A DNA stretch of 59,468 bases from assembly GCA_019245115.1 (NCBI GenBank), contig JAFARZ010000395.1:1-59468 (forward strand), given 5' to 3'. Source of the DNA: Streptosporangiaceae bacterium. Its GTDB lineage: Bacteria; Actinomycetota; Actinomycetes; Streptosporangiales; Streptosporangiaceae. Both the position numbers and the translations under genes were made by a program. The notes under the pieces were generated by a model. The model was not told the origin of the DNA. It saw nothing but the letters and a program-made list of their open reading frames with translations, and did no database searches. Numbering within the stretch: the stretch's first letter is position 1; each line of letters starts with the position of its first letter. Shown in pieces: positions 40,978 through 48,686 of the stretch.

Positions 40978-41697
40978 ATGCAATCGGCACTGCGGCTGGT
41001 GTGGATCTATCCCGACCTGCTCAGCACGTACGGCGACCGAGGCAACCTGCTCGTGCTCGCCCGCCGGGCCCAGCTCCGCGGCATCGCCGTGGAGGTCGCG
41101 CACGTCAACTCCGATCAGCGGGTACCCGCCGACGGCGACATCTACCTGCTCGGCGGGGGCGAGGACCTGCCGCAGATCCTGGCGGCCAGGCGGCTACAGG
41201 GCGACGGCGGCCTGGCCGCCGCGGCCGCCCGCGGCGCGGTGGTGTTCGCCGTGTGCGCCGGCTACCAGATCATCGGCACCGAGTTCGGGGGTGCCGAGGG
41301 CGAACCGGTGCCCGGGCTGGGACTGCTCGACATCCGCAGCGGACGCGGCGATCGCCGCGGCGTCGGTGAGGTGCTCGCCGACGTGGACCCCGCCCTCGGC
41401 GTCGAGCGGCTTACCGGGTTCGAGAACCATCAAGGTGTCACCCGCCGTGGCCCGGGTGTCCAGCCGCTGGCCACCGTGCTCACCGGGGTAGGCAACGGAG
41501 ACGGAACCGAGGGTGCGCACGCCGGCCGGATCGTCGGCACCTACCTGCACGGACCGGCCCTGGTCCGCAACCCCAGCCTGGCCGACCTGCTGATCGGCTG
41601 GGTGGCCGGAACGCCGCTGCCGCCCATCGACCCGAAGCAGGAGGAACTGGTCACAGACCTGCGCGGTGAGCGCCTAGCCGCGTTTTCTGGGGGGTGA
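40978..41697 (+). CDS. gatD: Lipid II isoglutaminyl synthase, GatD glutaminase subunit
   Basis: A 239-residue class I glutamine amidotransferase. The nucleophile elbow is VVFAVCAGYQIIGTEF (Cys about 94), and the catalytic His lies in IVGTYLHGPALVRNP. It supplies ammonia to MurT. The ATG at 40978 has GGGGAGGAC upstream, and murT ends 10 bp before it. The gene ends in a GGGGGG run and TGA that belong to a dispersed repeat immediately downstream. Confidence 0.93.
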   Translation: MQSALRLVWIYPDLLSTYGDRGNLLVLARRAQLRGIAVEVAHVNSDQRVPADGDIYLLGGGEDLPQILAARRLQGDGGLAAAAARGAVVFAVCAGYQIIGTEFGGAEGEPVPGLGLLDIRSGRGDRRGVGEVLADVDPALGVERLTGFENHQGVTRRGPGVQPLATVLTGVGNGDGTEGAHAGRIVGTYLHGPALVRNPSLADLLIGWVAGTPLPPIDPKQEELVTDLRGERLAAFSGG

Positions 41698-41830
41698 AAA
41701 CCAACCCCCCCAGACCCCCCGGCCCGCGACGCTTCCCGCCGCAGTGTCGCCTGCCCGGAAGGCCCTACGGGCCCTCGCGGGCAGGTGACCCGCGAAGCTC
41801 GCTTTGCTCGCCGCGGTTGCTGCCGTGGGT
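41690..41830 (+). repeat. Dispersed G/C-run repeat, copy B (downstream of gatD)
   Basis: Begins with GGGGGGTGAAAACCAACC at the gatD stop, then CCCCAGACCCCCCGGCC, GCGACGCTTCCCGCCGC, AGTGTCGCCTGCCCGGAAGG, CCCTACGGGCCC and GCGAAGCTCGCTTTGCTCGC. It matches copy A in the 3' end of mshD over about 140 bp at roughly 80%. Internal dyads (GAAGGCCCTACGGGCCCTC) suggest a fold in RNA. No coding potential is seen here. Confidence 0.75.
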
Positions 41831-41859
41831 ACCGGGGGCTCGCCAGTGGCGGCTCCTAC

Positions 41860-42225
41860 CTAATAGACGAGGGCTTGGGTGTTGTCGGGCATTATCTCAG
41901 CTACGAATGTCGCGGCGCCGGATATGCGGATGCCTTCGATCACGTCGGCCTGGGTGATCTCCCGGCGGGCCGCGCACTGGGTGCACAGCGTCACCGTGCC
42001 CGCGGCCAGCACGCCCGCCAGCAGGTCAGCGAGCGGAGCGGCGTGCGGCAGGGAGAACTCCTCGGCGCGGCCAGGAAGCGCGAACCAGGCCGACTCGCCG
42101 GTCAGCCACAGTGACACCGTGACCCCGCTGGCCACGGCGGCGGCGGCGACGGTAAACGCCTGGTTGCAGCGCTCCGGGTCGTCTTTGCCCGCGGTGACCT
42201 TGATGACCAGTGAACGCATAGCCAC
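41860..42225 (-). CDS. DsrE-family protein
   Basis: A 121-residue alpha/beta protein: SLVIKVTAGKDDPERCNQAF, then VASGVTVSLWLTGESAWFAL and TVTLCTQCAARREITQADVI, with a CTQC pair near residue 82. DsrE-type proteins carry or transfer sulfur, and the conserved C-terminal Cys position supports a persulfide role; the partner is unknown. The start is GTG 42225 (an ATG two codons later is possible). It is oriented against gatD and divergent from the small peptide gene at 42275. Confidence 0.8.
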   Translation of the reverse strand: MAMRSLVIKVTAGKDDPERCNQAFTVAAAAVASGVTVSLWLTGESAWFALPGRAEEFSLPHAAPLADLLAGVLAAGTVTLCTQCAARREITQADVIEGIRISGAATFVAEIMPDNTQALVY

Positions 42226-42274
42226 ACGGTGAGCCTATCCCAGCGTGATCATCAGTCGGCGTAGGGTTTACCGC

Positions 42275-42394
42275 ATGCACGGGATGCTGAGTGCGGCGGT
42301 ACTGGTCACCGTCTTCGCCGCGGTCGCGGCGGCGAGCCTGTACGCGGCGGTCCGCGTGTTCGCCGCGGGAAGCCGGCGTCGGAGGCCCGAATGA
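42275..42394 (+). CDS. 39-residue single-helix membrane peptide
   Basis: The frame begins ATG 42275 and reads MHGMLSAAVLVTVFAAVAAA, then SLYAAVRVFAAGSRRRRPE. It is one transmembrane helix followed by an Arg-rich cytosolic tail, the topology of a small anchored peptide. Its stop overlaps the nitrobindin start by four bases (ATGA), implying translational coupling. The upstream GTAGGG at 42261 gives a modest ribosome site. Not assignable to a known family. Confidence 0.55.
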   Translation: MHGMLSAAVLVTVFAAVAAASLYAAVRVFAAGSRRRRPE

Positions 42395-42900
42395 GCGCGG
42401 CGCCGCTCCCAGGCGAAGCGCATACCGACCCGCATCCCAGCCTTGCGCCGCTGCTGTTCCTGCTCGGCCGATGGGAGGGGGCCGGGGTCGGCGGTTATCC
42501 GACCATCGAGTCGTTCCAGTTCGGGCAGGAGATCATCTTCAGCCACAACGGCAAGCCGTTCCTGTCCTATGTGAGCCGCACCTGGCGACTGGACGAGGAC
42601 GGCCGGATCGGGCCGCCCCTGGGCACCGAGAGCGGATACTGGCGGCCAGCGCCGGACAATCGCGTCGAGGTGATGCTCGCGCATCCCACCGGGATCGTGG
42701 AGATCTACCTTGGCGAGGTGGCCGGCACCAAGATCGAGATGGCCACCGACGTGGTGGCCAGGACCGCCACCGCCAAGGAGGTGTCCGCCGGGCGGCGCAT
42801 CTACGGTCTGGCCGGGCCAGACCTGGGCTGGGCCTACGACATGGCCGCCATGGGGCAGCCGCTCCAGTCCCACATGTCCGCGCTGCTGAGGCGGGTATAA
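42391..42900 (+). CDS. Nitrobindin-family heme-binding beta-barrel protein
   Basis: A 169-residue lipocalin-like barrel. The diagnostic N-terminal GxWxGxG appears as LLGRWEGAGVG, followed by FGQEIIFSHNGKPFLSYVSR and a C-terminal QSHMSALLRRV with the proximal-ligand-type His. Nitrobindins bind ferric heme and isomerise peroxynitrite. A 10-stranded barrel of about 160 residues is the usual length. The preceding 39-aa membrane peptide is coupled to it. The stop codon overlaps the T-run of the convergent small RNA gene. Confidence 0.88.
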   Translation: MSAAPLPGEAHTDPHPSLAPLLFLLGRWEGAGVGGYPTIESFQFGQEIIFSHNGKPFLSYVSRTWRLDEDGRIGPPLGTESGYWRPAPDNRVEVMLAHPTGIVEIYLGEVAGTKIEMATDVVARTATAKEVSAGRRIYGLAGPDLGWAYDMAAMGQPLQSHMSALLRRV

Positions 42901-42989
42901 AAAGATCCCCGGGCGACTCCCGCGCCGAAGCTACAACAAGCTAAGGAGGCGCGGGGACCGGCTGGACAAGGCCGGTCAACCCGGGGATC
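42899..42989 (-). terminator. Three-way-junction terminator of the convergent micro-gene
   Basis: Closing stem GATCCCCGGG/CCCGGGGATC (42904-42913 with 42980-42989), inner stems CCCGCGCC/GGCGCGGG (42919-42926 with 42948-42955) and CCGGC/GCCGG (42958-42962 with 42971-42975). On the minus strand five T residues follow (42903-42899). The geometry is an intrinsic terminator elaborated into a three-way junction. The second arm's loop on the minus strand contains CCTCCTT, the complement of a Shine-Dalgarno. Confidence 0.6.
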
Positions 42990-43005
42990 CGGTGACTGCC
43001 AGGAA

Positions 43006-43086
43006 TTAGCCGGCCGCCGTCTCACACGAGATTGGGCCGGCGAGAAGGCGGCTAGCTGACAGCCACCTCACGAGTCCGTCTATCAT
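43006..43086 (-). CDS. Candidate 26-residue peptide of a compact transcription unit
   Basis: A very strong AAAGGAGGTGG (43110-43100) precedes two overlapping starts. The ATG at 43090 gives a 12-codon frame (MHDRRTREVAVS, 43090-43052). The ATG at 43086 gives 26 codons, MIDGLVRWLSASRLLAGP, then ISCETAAG. The Shine-Dalgarno spacing (12 nt) favours the shorter frame; an amphipathic look favours the longer. Promoter, leader, frame and terminator all fit within about 250 bp between nitrobindin and fur. I cannot name a function. Confidence 0.4.
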   Translation of the reverse strand: MIDGLVRWLSASRLLAGPISCETAAG

Positions 43087-43124
43087 GCATGCTTTCGGAC
43101 CACCTCCTTTCCCGTGTACCTCGT

Positions 43125-43153
43125 ACGTTATCCGGTGCGAACGTCGCAGGCAA
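43125..43153 (-). promoter_or_regulatory. Promoter of the micro-gene
   Basis: Minus-strand TTGCCT (43153-43148), a 17-nt spacer and TAACGT (43130-43125) fit an actinobacterial housekeeping promoter (TTGNCN, TANNNT). The expected start point is near 43118, about 10 nt before the perfect Shine-Dalgarno. It lies in the divergent region before the fur-family gene at 43188, so the two may share control. Confidence 0.45.
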
Positions 43154-43187
43154 GGGATTTATTGTGCGGCCCAACTAGGATGGGCTC

Positions 43188-43619
43188 ATGAGCCGGACGT
43201 GGGACGAGGAGCTGCGGGCCCGTGGATACCGCGTCACGCCGCAGCGGCAGCTGGTGCTCGAGGCCGTATCGAAGCTCGACCACGCGACGCCCGAGGAAAT
43301 CTGCGCCCAGGTCCAACAAACCGCCCGTGGGGTCAACATCTCCACCATTTACCGCACCCTTGAACTGCTTGAGCAGATCGGCATGGTGACCCACACCCAC
43401 CTCGGGCACGGCGCGCCCACCTACCATCTGGCCAGCGACGCCGACCACGTGCACCTGGTGTGCCGGGATTGCGGGCGGGTGACCGAGATCAGCCCGGACG
43501 CGATCCGCGGCCTGATCACCGCGCTCGAGGACCAGCACGGCTTCGAGACCGACGTAGGACACCTGACCGTGTTCGGGCGCTGCAAGGAATGCCGGGGCAG
43601 CGCGGAAGGCTCAACCTGA
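43188..43619 (+). CDS. Fur-family metalloregulator
   Basis: A 143-residue protein. The winged helix spans residues 8-85 (LRARGYRVTPQRQLVLEAVS, TPEEICAQVQQTARGVNIST, IYRTLELLEQIG). The dimerisation domain has HLASDADHVHLVCRDCGRVT with the first Cys pair of the structural zinc site and CKECRGSAE with the second. Whether it senses Fe, Zn or peroxide cannot be decided. The ATG at 43188 has AGGA upstream. It is divergent from the micro-gene and adjoins ygfZ by one base. Confidence 0.9.
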   Translation: MSRTWDEELRARGYRVTPQRQLVLEAVSKLDHATPEEICAQVQQTARGVNISTIYRTLELLEQIGMVTHTHLGHGAPTYHLASDADHVHLVCRDCGRVTEISPDAIRGLITALEDQHGFETDVGHLTVFGRCKECRGSAEGST

Positions 43620-43620
43620 T

Positions 43621-44691
43621 ATGTCTAGTCCACTACTGGAATGGTTTGGCCGCGGGGGTCCGGGGGGGGCGGTCCCCCCCGGCTTTGGCAATCCAGTCCC
43701 GGCCAGCTGGCCCGACGAGGGCGTCGCCGCGCACTACGGCGATCCGGCGCGTGAGCAGCGTTCACTCGATACCGGGGCCGGTTTCGTCGACCGGTCCAAC
43801 CGGGGTGTCGTCACCGTAACCGGACCGGACCGGTTGAGCTGGCTGCACAGCCTGACCTCGCAGCACCTGGAGAAACTTCAGCCCGGGGACAGCGCGCAGG
43901 CGCTCATCCTCGATCCGAACGGGCACGTGGAACACCACCTGACGCTGACCGACGACGGCACGACGGCGTGGATCCACACCGAGCCCGGCCGGGCTGAATC
44001 GCTGGCCGCCTTCCTGGACTCGATGCGCTTCATGATGCGGGTCGAGGTGGCCGACGTCACCCTCGACTACGCGGTGATCTCCCTGCGGGGACCGGATAGG
44101 GGCGATCTCGCCGCTGGGGCCGAGGGAATCGCGGTGGGTGTAACCACAGACCGTTCGTCGGTACTGGATTTGATTTTGCCCCGGGAGCGGCTGGCCGTCA
44201 CGGCGGAGGACCTGGTGCGGCGGGGAGCCGCGGCCGCCGGGATATGGGCTTTCGAAGCGTTGCGGATCGCGGCTCACGAGCCCAGGCTGGGCGTCGACAC
44301 GGACCAGCGGACGATTCCGCACGAGGTCGGCTGGATCGATACCGCGGTGCACCTGAACAAGGGCTGCTACCGCGGTCAGGAAACCGTCGCGCGGGTGCAC
44401 AACCTGGGCCATCCGCCGCGGCGGCTGGTCTTCCTGAACCTGGACGGCAGCGTGGACCGGCTGCCCGGCCACGGCGACCCGGTCGAGCTGGACGGCGCGG
44501 TGGTGGGCACGACCGGCTCGGCGGCGCGGCACTACGAGCTCGGGCCGATCGCGCTGGCTCTGGTCAAGCGGACGGTCCCGGTGGACGCGACGGTGCTGGC
44601 GGGCGGAATCGCCGCCGCCCAGGAGGTCATCGTGCGCCCCGACGCCGGGGCCAACGTGAAGGTGACCCTGCGCAAGCGCACTATAGTCTGA
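43621..44691 (+). CDS. ygfZ: Folate-binding YgfZ/GcvT-family protein
   Basis: A 356-residue protein with the GcvT-like fold and the diagnostic KGCYRGQETVARVHNLGHPP motif near residue 250. YgfZ supports iron-sulfur cluster assembly with a tetrahydrofolate cofactor. The N-terminal residues 9-22 (WFGRGGPGGAVPPGFG) are encoded by a G8/C7 tract related to the dispersed repeat and precede the normal start of the fold (RSLDTGAGFVDRSNRGVVTV). A slip in this tract would abolish expression from the upstream ATG. It begins one base after the fur stop. Confidence 0.88.
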   Translation: MSSPLLEWFGRGGPGGAVPPGFGNPVPASWPDEGVAAHYGDPAREQRSLDTGAGFVDRSNRGVVTVTGPDRLSWLHSLTSQHLEKLQPGDSAQALILDPNGHVEHHLTLTDDGTTAWIHTEPGRAESLAAFLDSMRFMMRVEVADVTLDYAVISLRGPDRGDLAAGAEGIAVGVTTDRSSVLDLILPRERLAVTAEDLVRRGAAAAGIWAFEALRIAAHEPRLGVDTDQRTIPHEVGWIDTAVHLNKGCYRGQETVARVHNLGHPPRRLVFLNLDGSVDRLPGHGDPVELDGAVVGTTGSAARHYELGPIALALVKRTVPVDATVLAGGIAAAQEVIVRPDAGANVKVTLRKRTIV

Positions 44692-44733
44692 GACGTTTCC
44701 GCTATCTGTTCCGCTATTGGGGGAGGTCCAGAC

Positions 44734-45660
44734 GTGCTTCGCCGGGTCTTGCTCGCCGCGTCAGGAAGCTCGCGGCTGCGCCGGCTCATCATGAGCGCGC
44801 CACAGACCCGGGCGATCGTCGACTCGTACGTGGCCGGTGAGACCGCCGACGACGCGGTCCGGGTAACCCGTACGCTGCGCGCATCCGGCCTGCTGGTCAC
44901 CCTTGACTACCTCGGCGAGGACACCACGGACGAGGCGCAGGCCGCCGCGGTCACCAGCGAGTATGTCGAGCTGCTCGGAAAGCTCAGCGCCGAAGGCCTG
45001 ACGCAGCGAGGTGCCACCGAAGTCTCGGTCAAGCCCACCGCGGTCGGGCTGACCCTGGGCGGCTCGCTGGCCAGGCAGAACATCGTGCACATCGCCACCG
45101 CGGCCCGGGAGGCCGGTACCACGGTGACGCTGGACGCCGAGCACTACGAGGTTGTCGAGCCGACGCTGCGACTGGCCGCGTCGCTCCGGGAGGAGTTCGG
45201 CGACCTCGGCTGCGTGATCCAGGCCTGCCTGCGGCGCAGCGAGGCCGACTGCCGGTCGCTGGCCGGTCACGGCACCCGCGTGCGACTGTGTAAGGGCGCC
45301 TACAGCGAACCGGACAGCGTCGCGTATGTCGCCAGACGCGACGTGGACCTGTCTTACGCGCGGTGCCTGAAGGTGCTGATGAACGGCTCCGGATATCCGA
45401 TGCTGGCCACCCACGACCCCCGGCTGATCGAGATCGCCGGCGCGGCGGCCATACTCACCGGGCGCGGCCCGGACAGCTTCGAGTACCAGATGCTGTACGG
45501 AATCCGGCCAGCCGAGCAGCGGCGGCTGGCCGGCACCGGGGCGCGGATGCGCGTATACGTCCCCTACGGCGGCGACTGGTACGCCTACCTCGTCCGGCGG
45601 CTCGCGGAACGGCCCGGCAACCTGGCTCTCTTCCTTCGCTCCCTGGGGTCACGGTCATGA
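44734..45660 (+). CDS. Proline dehydrogenase
   Basis: A 308-residue FAD-dependent PRODH barrel: ATEVSVKPTAVGLTLGGSLA, VTLDAEHYEVVEPTL, CVIQACLRRSEADC, RLCKGAYSEPDSVAY, and the terminal YVPYGGDWYAYLVRRLAERP. It oxidises proline to pyrroline-5-carboxylate. The GTG at 44734 has GGGGAGG upstream. The stop overlaps proC by four bases, so proline oxidation and the reverse reductase are coupled, an interesting opposed pair. No P5C dehydrogenase lies in this window. Confidence 0.93.
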   Translation: MLRRVLLAASGSSRLRRLIMSAPQTRAIVDSYVAGETADDAVRVTRTLRASGLLVTLDYLGEDTTDEAQAAAVTSEYVELLGKLSAEGLTQRGATEVSVKPTAVGLTLGGSLARQNIVHIATAAREAGTTVTLDAEHYEVVEPTLRLAASLREEFGDLGCVIQACLRRSEADCRSLAGHGTRVRLCKGAYSEPDSVAYVARRDVDLSYARCLKVLMNGSGYPMLATHDPRLIEIAGAAAILTGRGPDSFEYQMLYGIRPAEQRRLAGTGARMRVYVPYGGDWYAYLVRRLAERPGNLALFLRSLGSRS

Positions 45661-46454
45661 CCATAGCTGTCGTCGGCGCAGGGAAGATGGGCGAGGCGCT
45701 GCTGTCCGGCCTGCTGCGCGCGGGACGTCCGCCGTCCTCGGTGATCGCCGCGGTCCGGCGGTCCGAGCGAGCGGACGAGCTGCGCACCCGGTACGGGATC
45801 GAGGTGTCCGACGCGGCATCGGCGGCCAAGGCGGCGGACACGCTGGTGCTGGCGGCCAAGCCGCAGGACATGGGACGGCTGCTGGACGAGATCGCGCCGG
45901 TGGTGCCCGCCGGACGGCTGGTGATCTCGGTGGCGGCCGGTATCACCACCACGTTCATCGGGGAGCGGCTGACCGGCGAGATCCCGGTGGTCCGCGTCAT
46001 GTCGAACACCCCGGTGCTGGTGGACGAGGCGATGAGCGTGATCTCGGCCGGAGCGCACGCCGGTGAGGAACACCTGCGGCGCGCGGAGGAACTGCTGCGG
46101 CCCGTCGGCCGGGTGCTGCGCATCCCCGAGTCCCTGCAGGACGCCGCCACCGCCCTGTCCGGCAGCGGCCCGGCCTACGTGTACTACCTGGTCGAGTCGA
46201 TGGTGGACGCGGGGATACTGCTCGGGATGTCCCGTTCGGCGGCCATGGACATGGTCACCCAGGCGGTGTACGGGGCCGCGACCATGCTGCGGGAGACCGG
46301 CGAGCATCCGGTGATCTTGCGCGAGGCGGTCACCTCGCCCGGCGGCACCACGATCTCGGCCATCAGGGAACTGGAGAAGCACGGGGTGCGGGCCGCTTTC
46401 CTGGCGGCCATCGAGGCCGCACGCGACCGCGGCCGGGAACTCGGCGGCGGGTAA
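45657..46454 (+). CDS. proC: Pyrroline-5-carboxylate reductase
   Basis: A 265-residue protein with an N-terminal Rossmann NAD(P) motif (IAVVGAGKMGEALLSGLLRA), central VVRVMSNTPVLVDEAMSVIS, and C-terminal catalytic helix region LSGSGPAYVYYLVESMVDAG with SPGGTTISAIRELEKHGVRA. It makes proline from P5C. It starts within the proline dehydrogenase stop (ATGA). Confidence 0.95.
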   Translation: MTIAVVGAGKMGEALLSGLLRAGRPPSSVIAAVRRSERADELRTRYGIEVSDAASAAKAADTLVLAAKPQDMGRLLDEIAPVVPAGRLVISVAAGITTTFIGERLTGEIPVVRVMSNTPVLVDEAMSVISAGAHAGEEHLRRAEELLRPVGRVLRIPESLQDAATALSGSGPAYVYYLVESMVDAGILLGMSRSAAMDMVTQAVYGAATMLRETGEHPVILREAVTSPGGTTISAIRELEKHGVRAAFLAAIEAARDRGRELGGG

Positions 46455-46478
46455 CACCGGCGACCTTCGGGAGGCGGC

Positions 46479-47654
46479 TTGCTCCAGCTGTTCTGGGATC
46501 AGCGGATGACGGAGTACGACTTCGGACCCGCTCATCCGCTCGCGCCGGTCCGGGTGCTGCTGACGATCGAGTTGTCCCGGGCCCTTGGAGTCCTTGACCT
46601 GCCTTCGGTGTCGGTGTCGGCGCCGCCCGGGCCGGCCACCGACGACGAGCTCGCGCTGGTGCACGACCGCGAGTACATCGACGCCGTCCGCAAAGCCGGC
46701 CGGTCCGGTGCGGCTGATCTGTGGTTCGGGCTCGGCACCGAGGACAACCCGGTATTCGACTCGATGCATGAGGTGTCGGCGCTGGTAGCGGGCGGTACGC
46801 TGGCCGCGGCGCGGGCTGTCTGGGACGGTTCGGTGTCGCACGCGGCCAACGTGGCCGGCGGCCTGCATCACGCGATGCGCCGCTCGGCCAGCGGTTTCTG
46901 CGTATACAACGACCCCGCCATCGCGATCGCCTGGCTGCTGTCGGCGGGCGCGACCCGCATCGCCTATGTGGACGTGGACGTGCATCACGGCGATGGGGTG
47001 CAGGCCGCCTTTTACGACGATCCCCGGGTGCTGACCATCAGCCTGCACGAGCATCCGGCCACGTTGTTTCCGGGCACCGGGCTCCCATCGGAAAGCGGGA
47101 CGGCTGAGGGCCGCGGGTATGCCGTGAACGTGGCGCTGCCGGCCGGCACCGGGGACGCCGGATGGCTGCGCGCGTTCGACGCCATCGTGCCCCCGCTGCT
47201 GGAATCGTTCCGCCCCGAGGTGCTGGTGAGCCAGCACGGGTGCGATACCCACCGGCTGGACCCGCTCGCGCACCTGGCGTTGTCCGTCGACGCGCAGCGC
47301 CGAGCCTGCCTGATGGTGCACGAACTGGCTCATTCGACCGCGGGCGGCCGCTGGGTGCTCGTCGGCGGCGGAGGCTACCAGCGGGTCCAGGTGGTTCCGA
47401 GAACCTGGACCCACCTGCTGGCGGTCGCGGCCGGTGAGCCGGTCGATCCACGCGTTCCGACCCCGGAGAGCTGGCGATCGTTCGCTCTCGAGCAGGCGGG
47501 CGAACAAGCGCCGACGCTGATGACCGACGGCTCGGACGCGTCCTTCCGGCCCGCCGCCGCCGGAGTCGATCCTTCAGATCCGGTAGACCGCGCCATCATC
47601 AATACCCAGCGGGCGGTGTTCGGATGGCACGGATTGCCGGGTCTGTTGAGTTGA
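46479..47654 (+). CDS. acuC: Histone-deacetylase-superfamily protein AcuC
   Basis: A 391-residue Zn amidohydrolase. Catalytic features are GLHHAMRRSASGFCVYNDPA, YVDVDVHHGDGVQAAFYDDP (metal ligands) and SLHEHPATLFPGTG. Bacterial AcuC removes acetyl groups from lysines, for example acetyl-CoA synthetase. The TTG at 46479 follows GGGAGG. A short C-terminal extension (SFRPAAAGVDPSDPVDRAII) is common in actinobacterial forms. A GGCACGC/GCGTGCC hairpin at 47680-47697 follows the stop. Confidence 0.92.
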   Translation: MLQLFWDQRMTEYDFGPAHPLAPVRVLLTIELSRALGVLDLPSVSVSAPPGPATDDELALVHDREYIDAVRKAGRSGAADLWFGLGTEDNPVFDSMHEVSALVAGGTLAAARAVWDGSVSHAANVAGGLHHAMRRSASGFCVYNDPAIAIAWLLSAGATRIAYVDVDVHHGDGVQAAFYDDPRVLTISLHEHPATLFPGTGLPSESGTAEGRGYAVNVALPAGTGDAGWLRAFDAIVPPLLESFRPEVLVSQHGCDTHRLDPLAHLALSVDAQRRACLMVHELAHSTAGGRWVLVGGGGYQRVQVVPRTWTHLLAVAAGEPVDPRVPTPESWRSFALEQAGEQAPTLMTDGSDASFRPAAAGVDPSDPVDRAIINTQRAVFGWHGLPGLLS

Positions 47655-48015
47655 TGGTTGAAACTTTCCTCGCATGCCTGGCACGCGCGGGCGTGCCCGG
47701 AAATGGCCGCCGGATTGGTCAACCAAAATCCGCTACTTGAGCGGCGCTCGCGTGTCCAGACCGCATGGCGGAGTCACATGAACGGGAACTTATGCTTTCC
47801 GGCGAATGCCGTTGCTGTGGTTCCGCAGGTCAGCGCTCGATGTTACGTGATTGATCCTGATGGTGGGCGGAAGGTAAGCGATTGCCGCCAAAAAAGTAAC
47901 AACAATGAGGCTATCGGCGGTCTTGCTCTTTTCTGTACGGGACTTACCCTGGAGACGTACGTGACTGGTGCGCAAGATCCAGTCAAGTGCTCGGTCGTGC
48001 GGAAGAGGCAACCTT
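47655..48015. other. Intergenic interval between acuC and bdtA-like gene
   Basis: No credible gene is seen. A 7-bp hairpin (47680-47686 with 47691-47697) can terminate acuC. The middle is lower in GC, with an A6 run (CCGCCAAAAAAGTAAC, about 47890). It should contain the promoter of the downstream small DNA-binding protein, but no clear -35/-10 pair stands out. Confidence 0.5.
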
Positions 48016-48216
48016 ATGGCAGGCGAAACCCCCCTAAGCGACGTACGGTTCCTTACCGTTGCCGAAGTGGCTTTGATCATGCGGGTGTCCAAGATGACCG
48101 TGTATCGCTTGGTCCACTCCGGCGAGCTGGAAGCGATCCGGGTAGGTCGCTCCTTCCGGGTACCCGAGCAGGCAGTCAACCAGTACCTCAGAGCTGCCTA
48201 CGTCGGTACTACCTGA
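48016..48216 (+). CDS. bdtA: BdtA-type small excisionase/MerR-fold DNA-binding protein
   Basis: Sixty-six residues, almost entirely one helix-turn-helix: FLTVAEVALIMRVSKMTVYR, then LVHSGELEAIRVGRSFRVPE and QAVNQYL. This matches the actinomycete BldC/BdtA class of single-domain DNA-binding proteins, and the position just before bS22 matches the bdtA context. BldC relatives bind direct repeats head-to-tail to control development. The ATG at 48016 has GAGG upstream; the longer in-frame extension is atypical. Confidence 0.82.
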   Translation: MAGETPLSDVRFLTVAEVALIMRVSKMTVYRLVHSGELEAIRVGRSFRVPEQAVNQYLRAAYVGTT

Positions 48217-48284
48217 TCGCCTGGTTCCCGGCGGCACGCGCCCTGCACGGCACGTGCCGTCCGGGGACCGCCTCTCGCCGGGGG

Positions 48285-48345
48285 ATGTTCCGGGGGTTGA
48301 ATCCAGCCGGGGGCTGGCCGCGGGGGTGCGGGGGTCCGGGGGAGA
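48285..48345 (-). repeat. Short G/C-run repeat downstream of bdtA
   Basis: CCGGGGGTTGAATCCAGCC, then GGGGGCTGGCC, CGGGGGTGCGGGGGTCCGGG and GGAGACAAGC. It shares the alternating G5-6 / TCCGG core with the repeat copies near mshD, gatD and ygfZ, but lacks their longer downstream half. It lies between bdtA and bS22. Confidence 0.45.
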
Positions 48346-48454
48346 CAAGCGCGTGAACGCTTCGCATCACGGGTAATCTGTGTGTCCAGCCGCCCGAACC
48401 GGGCGAGCGTGTTGGCGTACCCGTCACCGCAACGCCCAGGAAAGGGGTGGTCTC

Positions 48455-48553
48455 ATGGGCTCAGTCATCAAGAAGCGCCGCAAGCGCATGGCGAAGAAGA
48501 AGCACCGCAAGCTGCTGAAGAAGACGCGGATCCAGCGCAGGAACAAGAAGTAA
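48455..48553 (+). CDS. 30S ribosomal protein bS22
   Basis: Thirty-two codons, MGSVIKKRRKRMAKKKHRKL followed by LKKTRIQRRNKK. This is the signature of the very short, Lys/Arg-rich actinobacterial ribosomal protein bS22 (AURKAIP1/COX24-like). The ATG at 48455 has AAAGGGGTGG 4 nt upstream. Its location after a bdtA-like gene is conserved in actinomycetes. Confidence 0.93.
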   Translation: MGSVIKKRRKRMAKKKHRKLLKKTRIQRRNKK

Positions 48554-48686
48554 CGGCCGCTGCGGGCACCCGCGGCGATGGCTCAGCGCGGCCGGGCAGG
48601 CGAAACACGTCGGATGCGGTGAGGACGGGGTGTGGGTTCCTTACTTAGCGCAACGTTTGCGACAACACAGTGCATCATAGTGAGTG

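Noticed and set aside
42899..42989. Possible riboswitch in the nitrobindin 3' region
   Set aside because: The structure has a U-tract only on the minus strand and no known aptamer core, so an elaborate terminator of the convergent micro-gene fits better.
45585..47507. 640-residue open frame on the minus strand
   Set aside because: It runs antisense to proC and acuC, which have clear motifs; its Arg/Gly/His-rich composition is the usual high-GC shadow of real codons.
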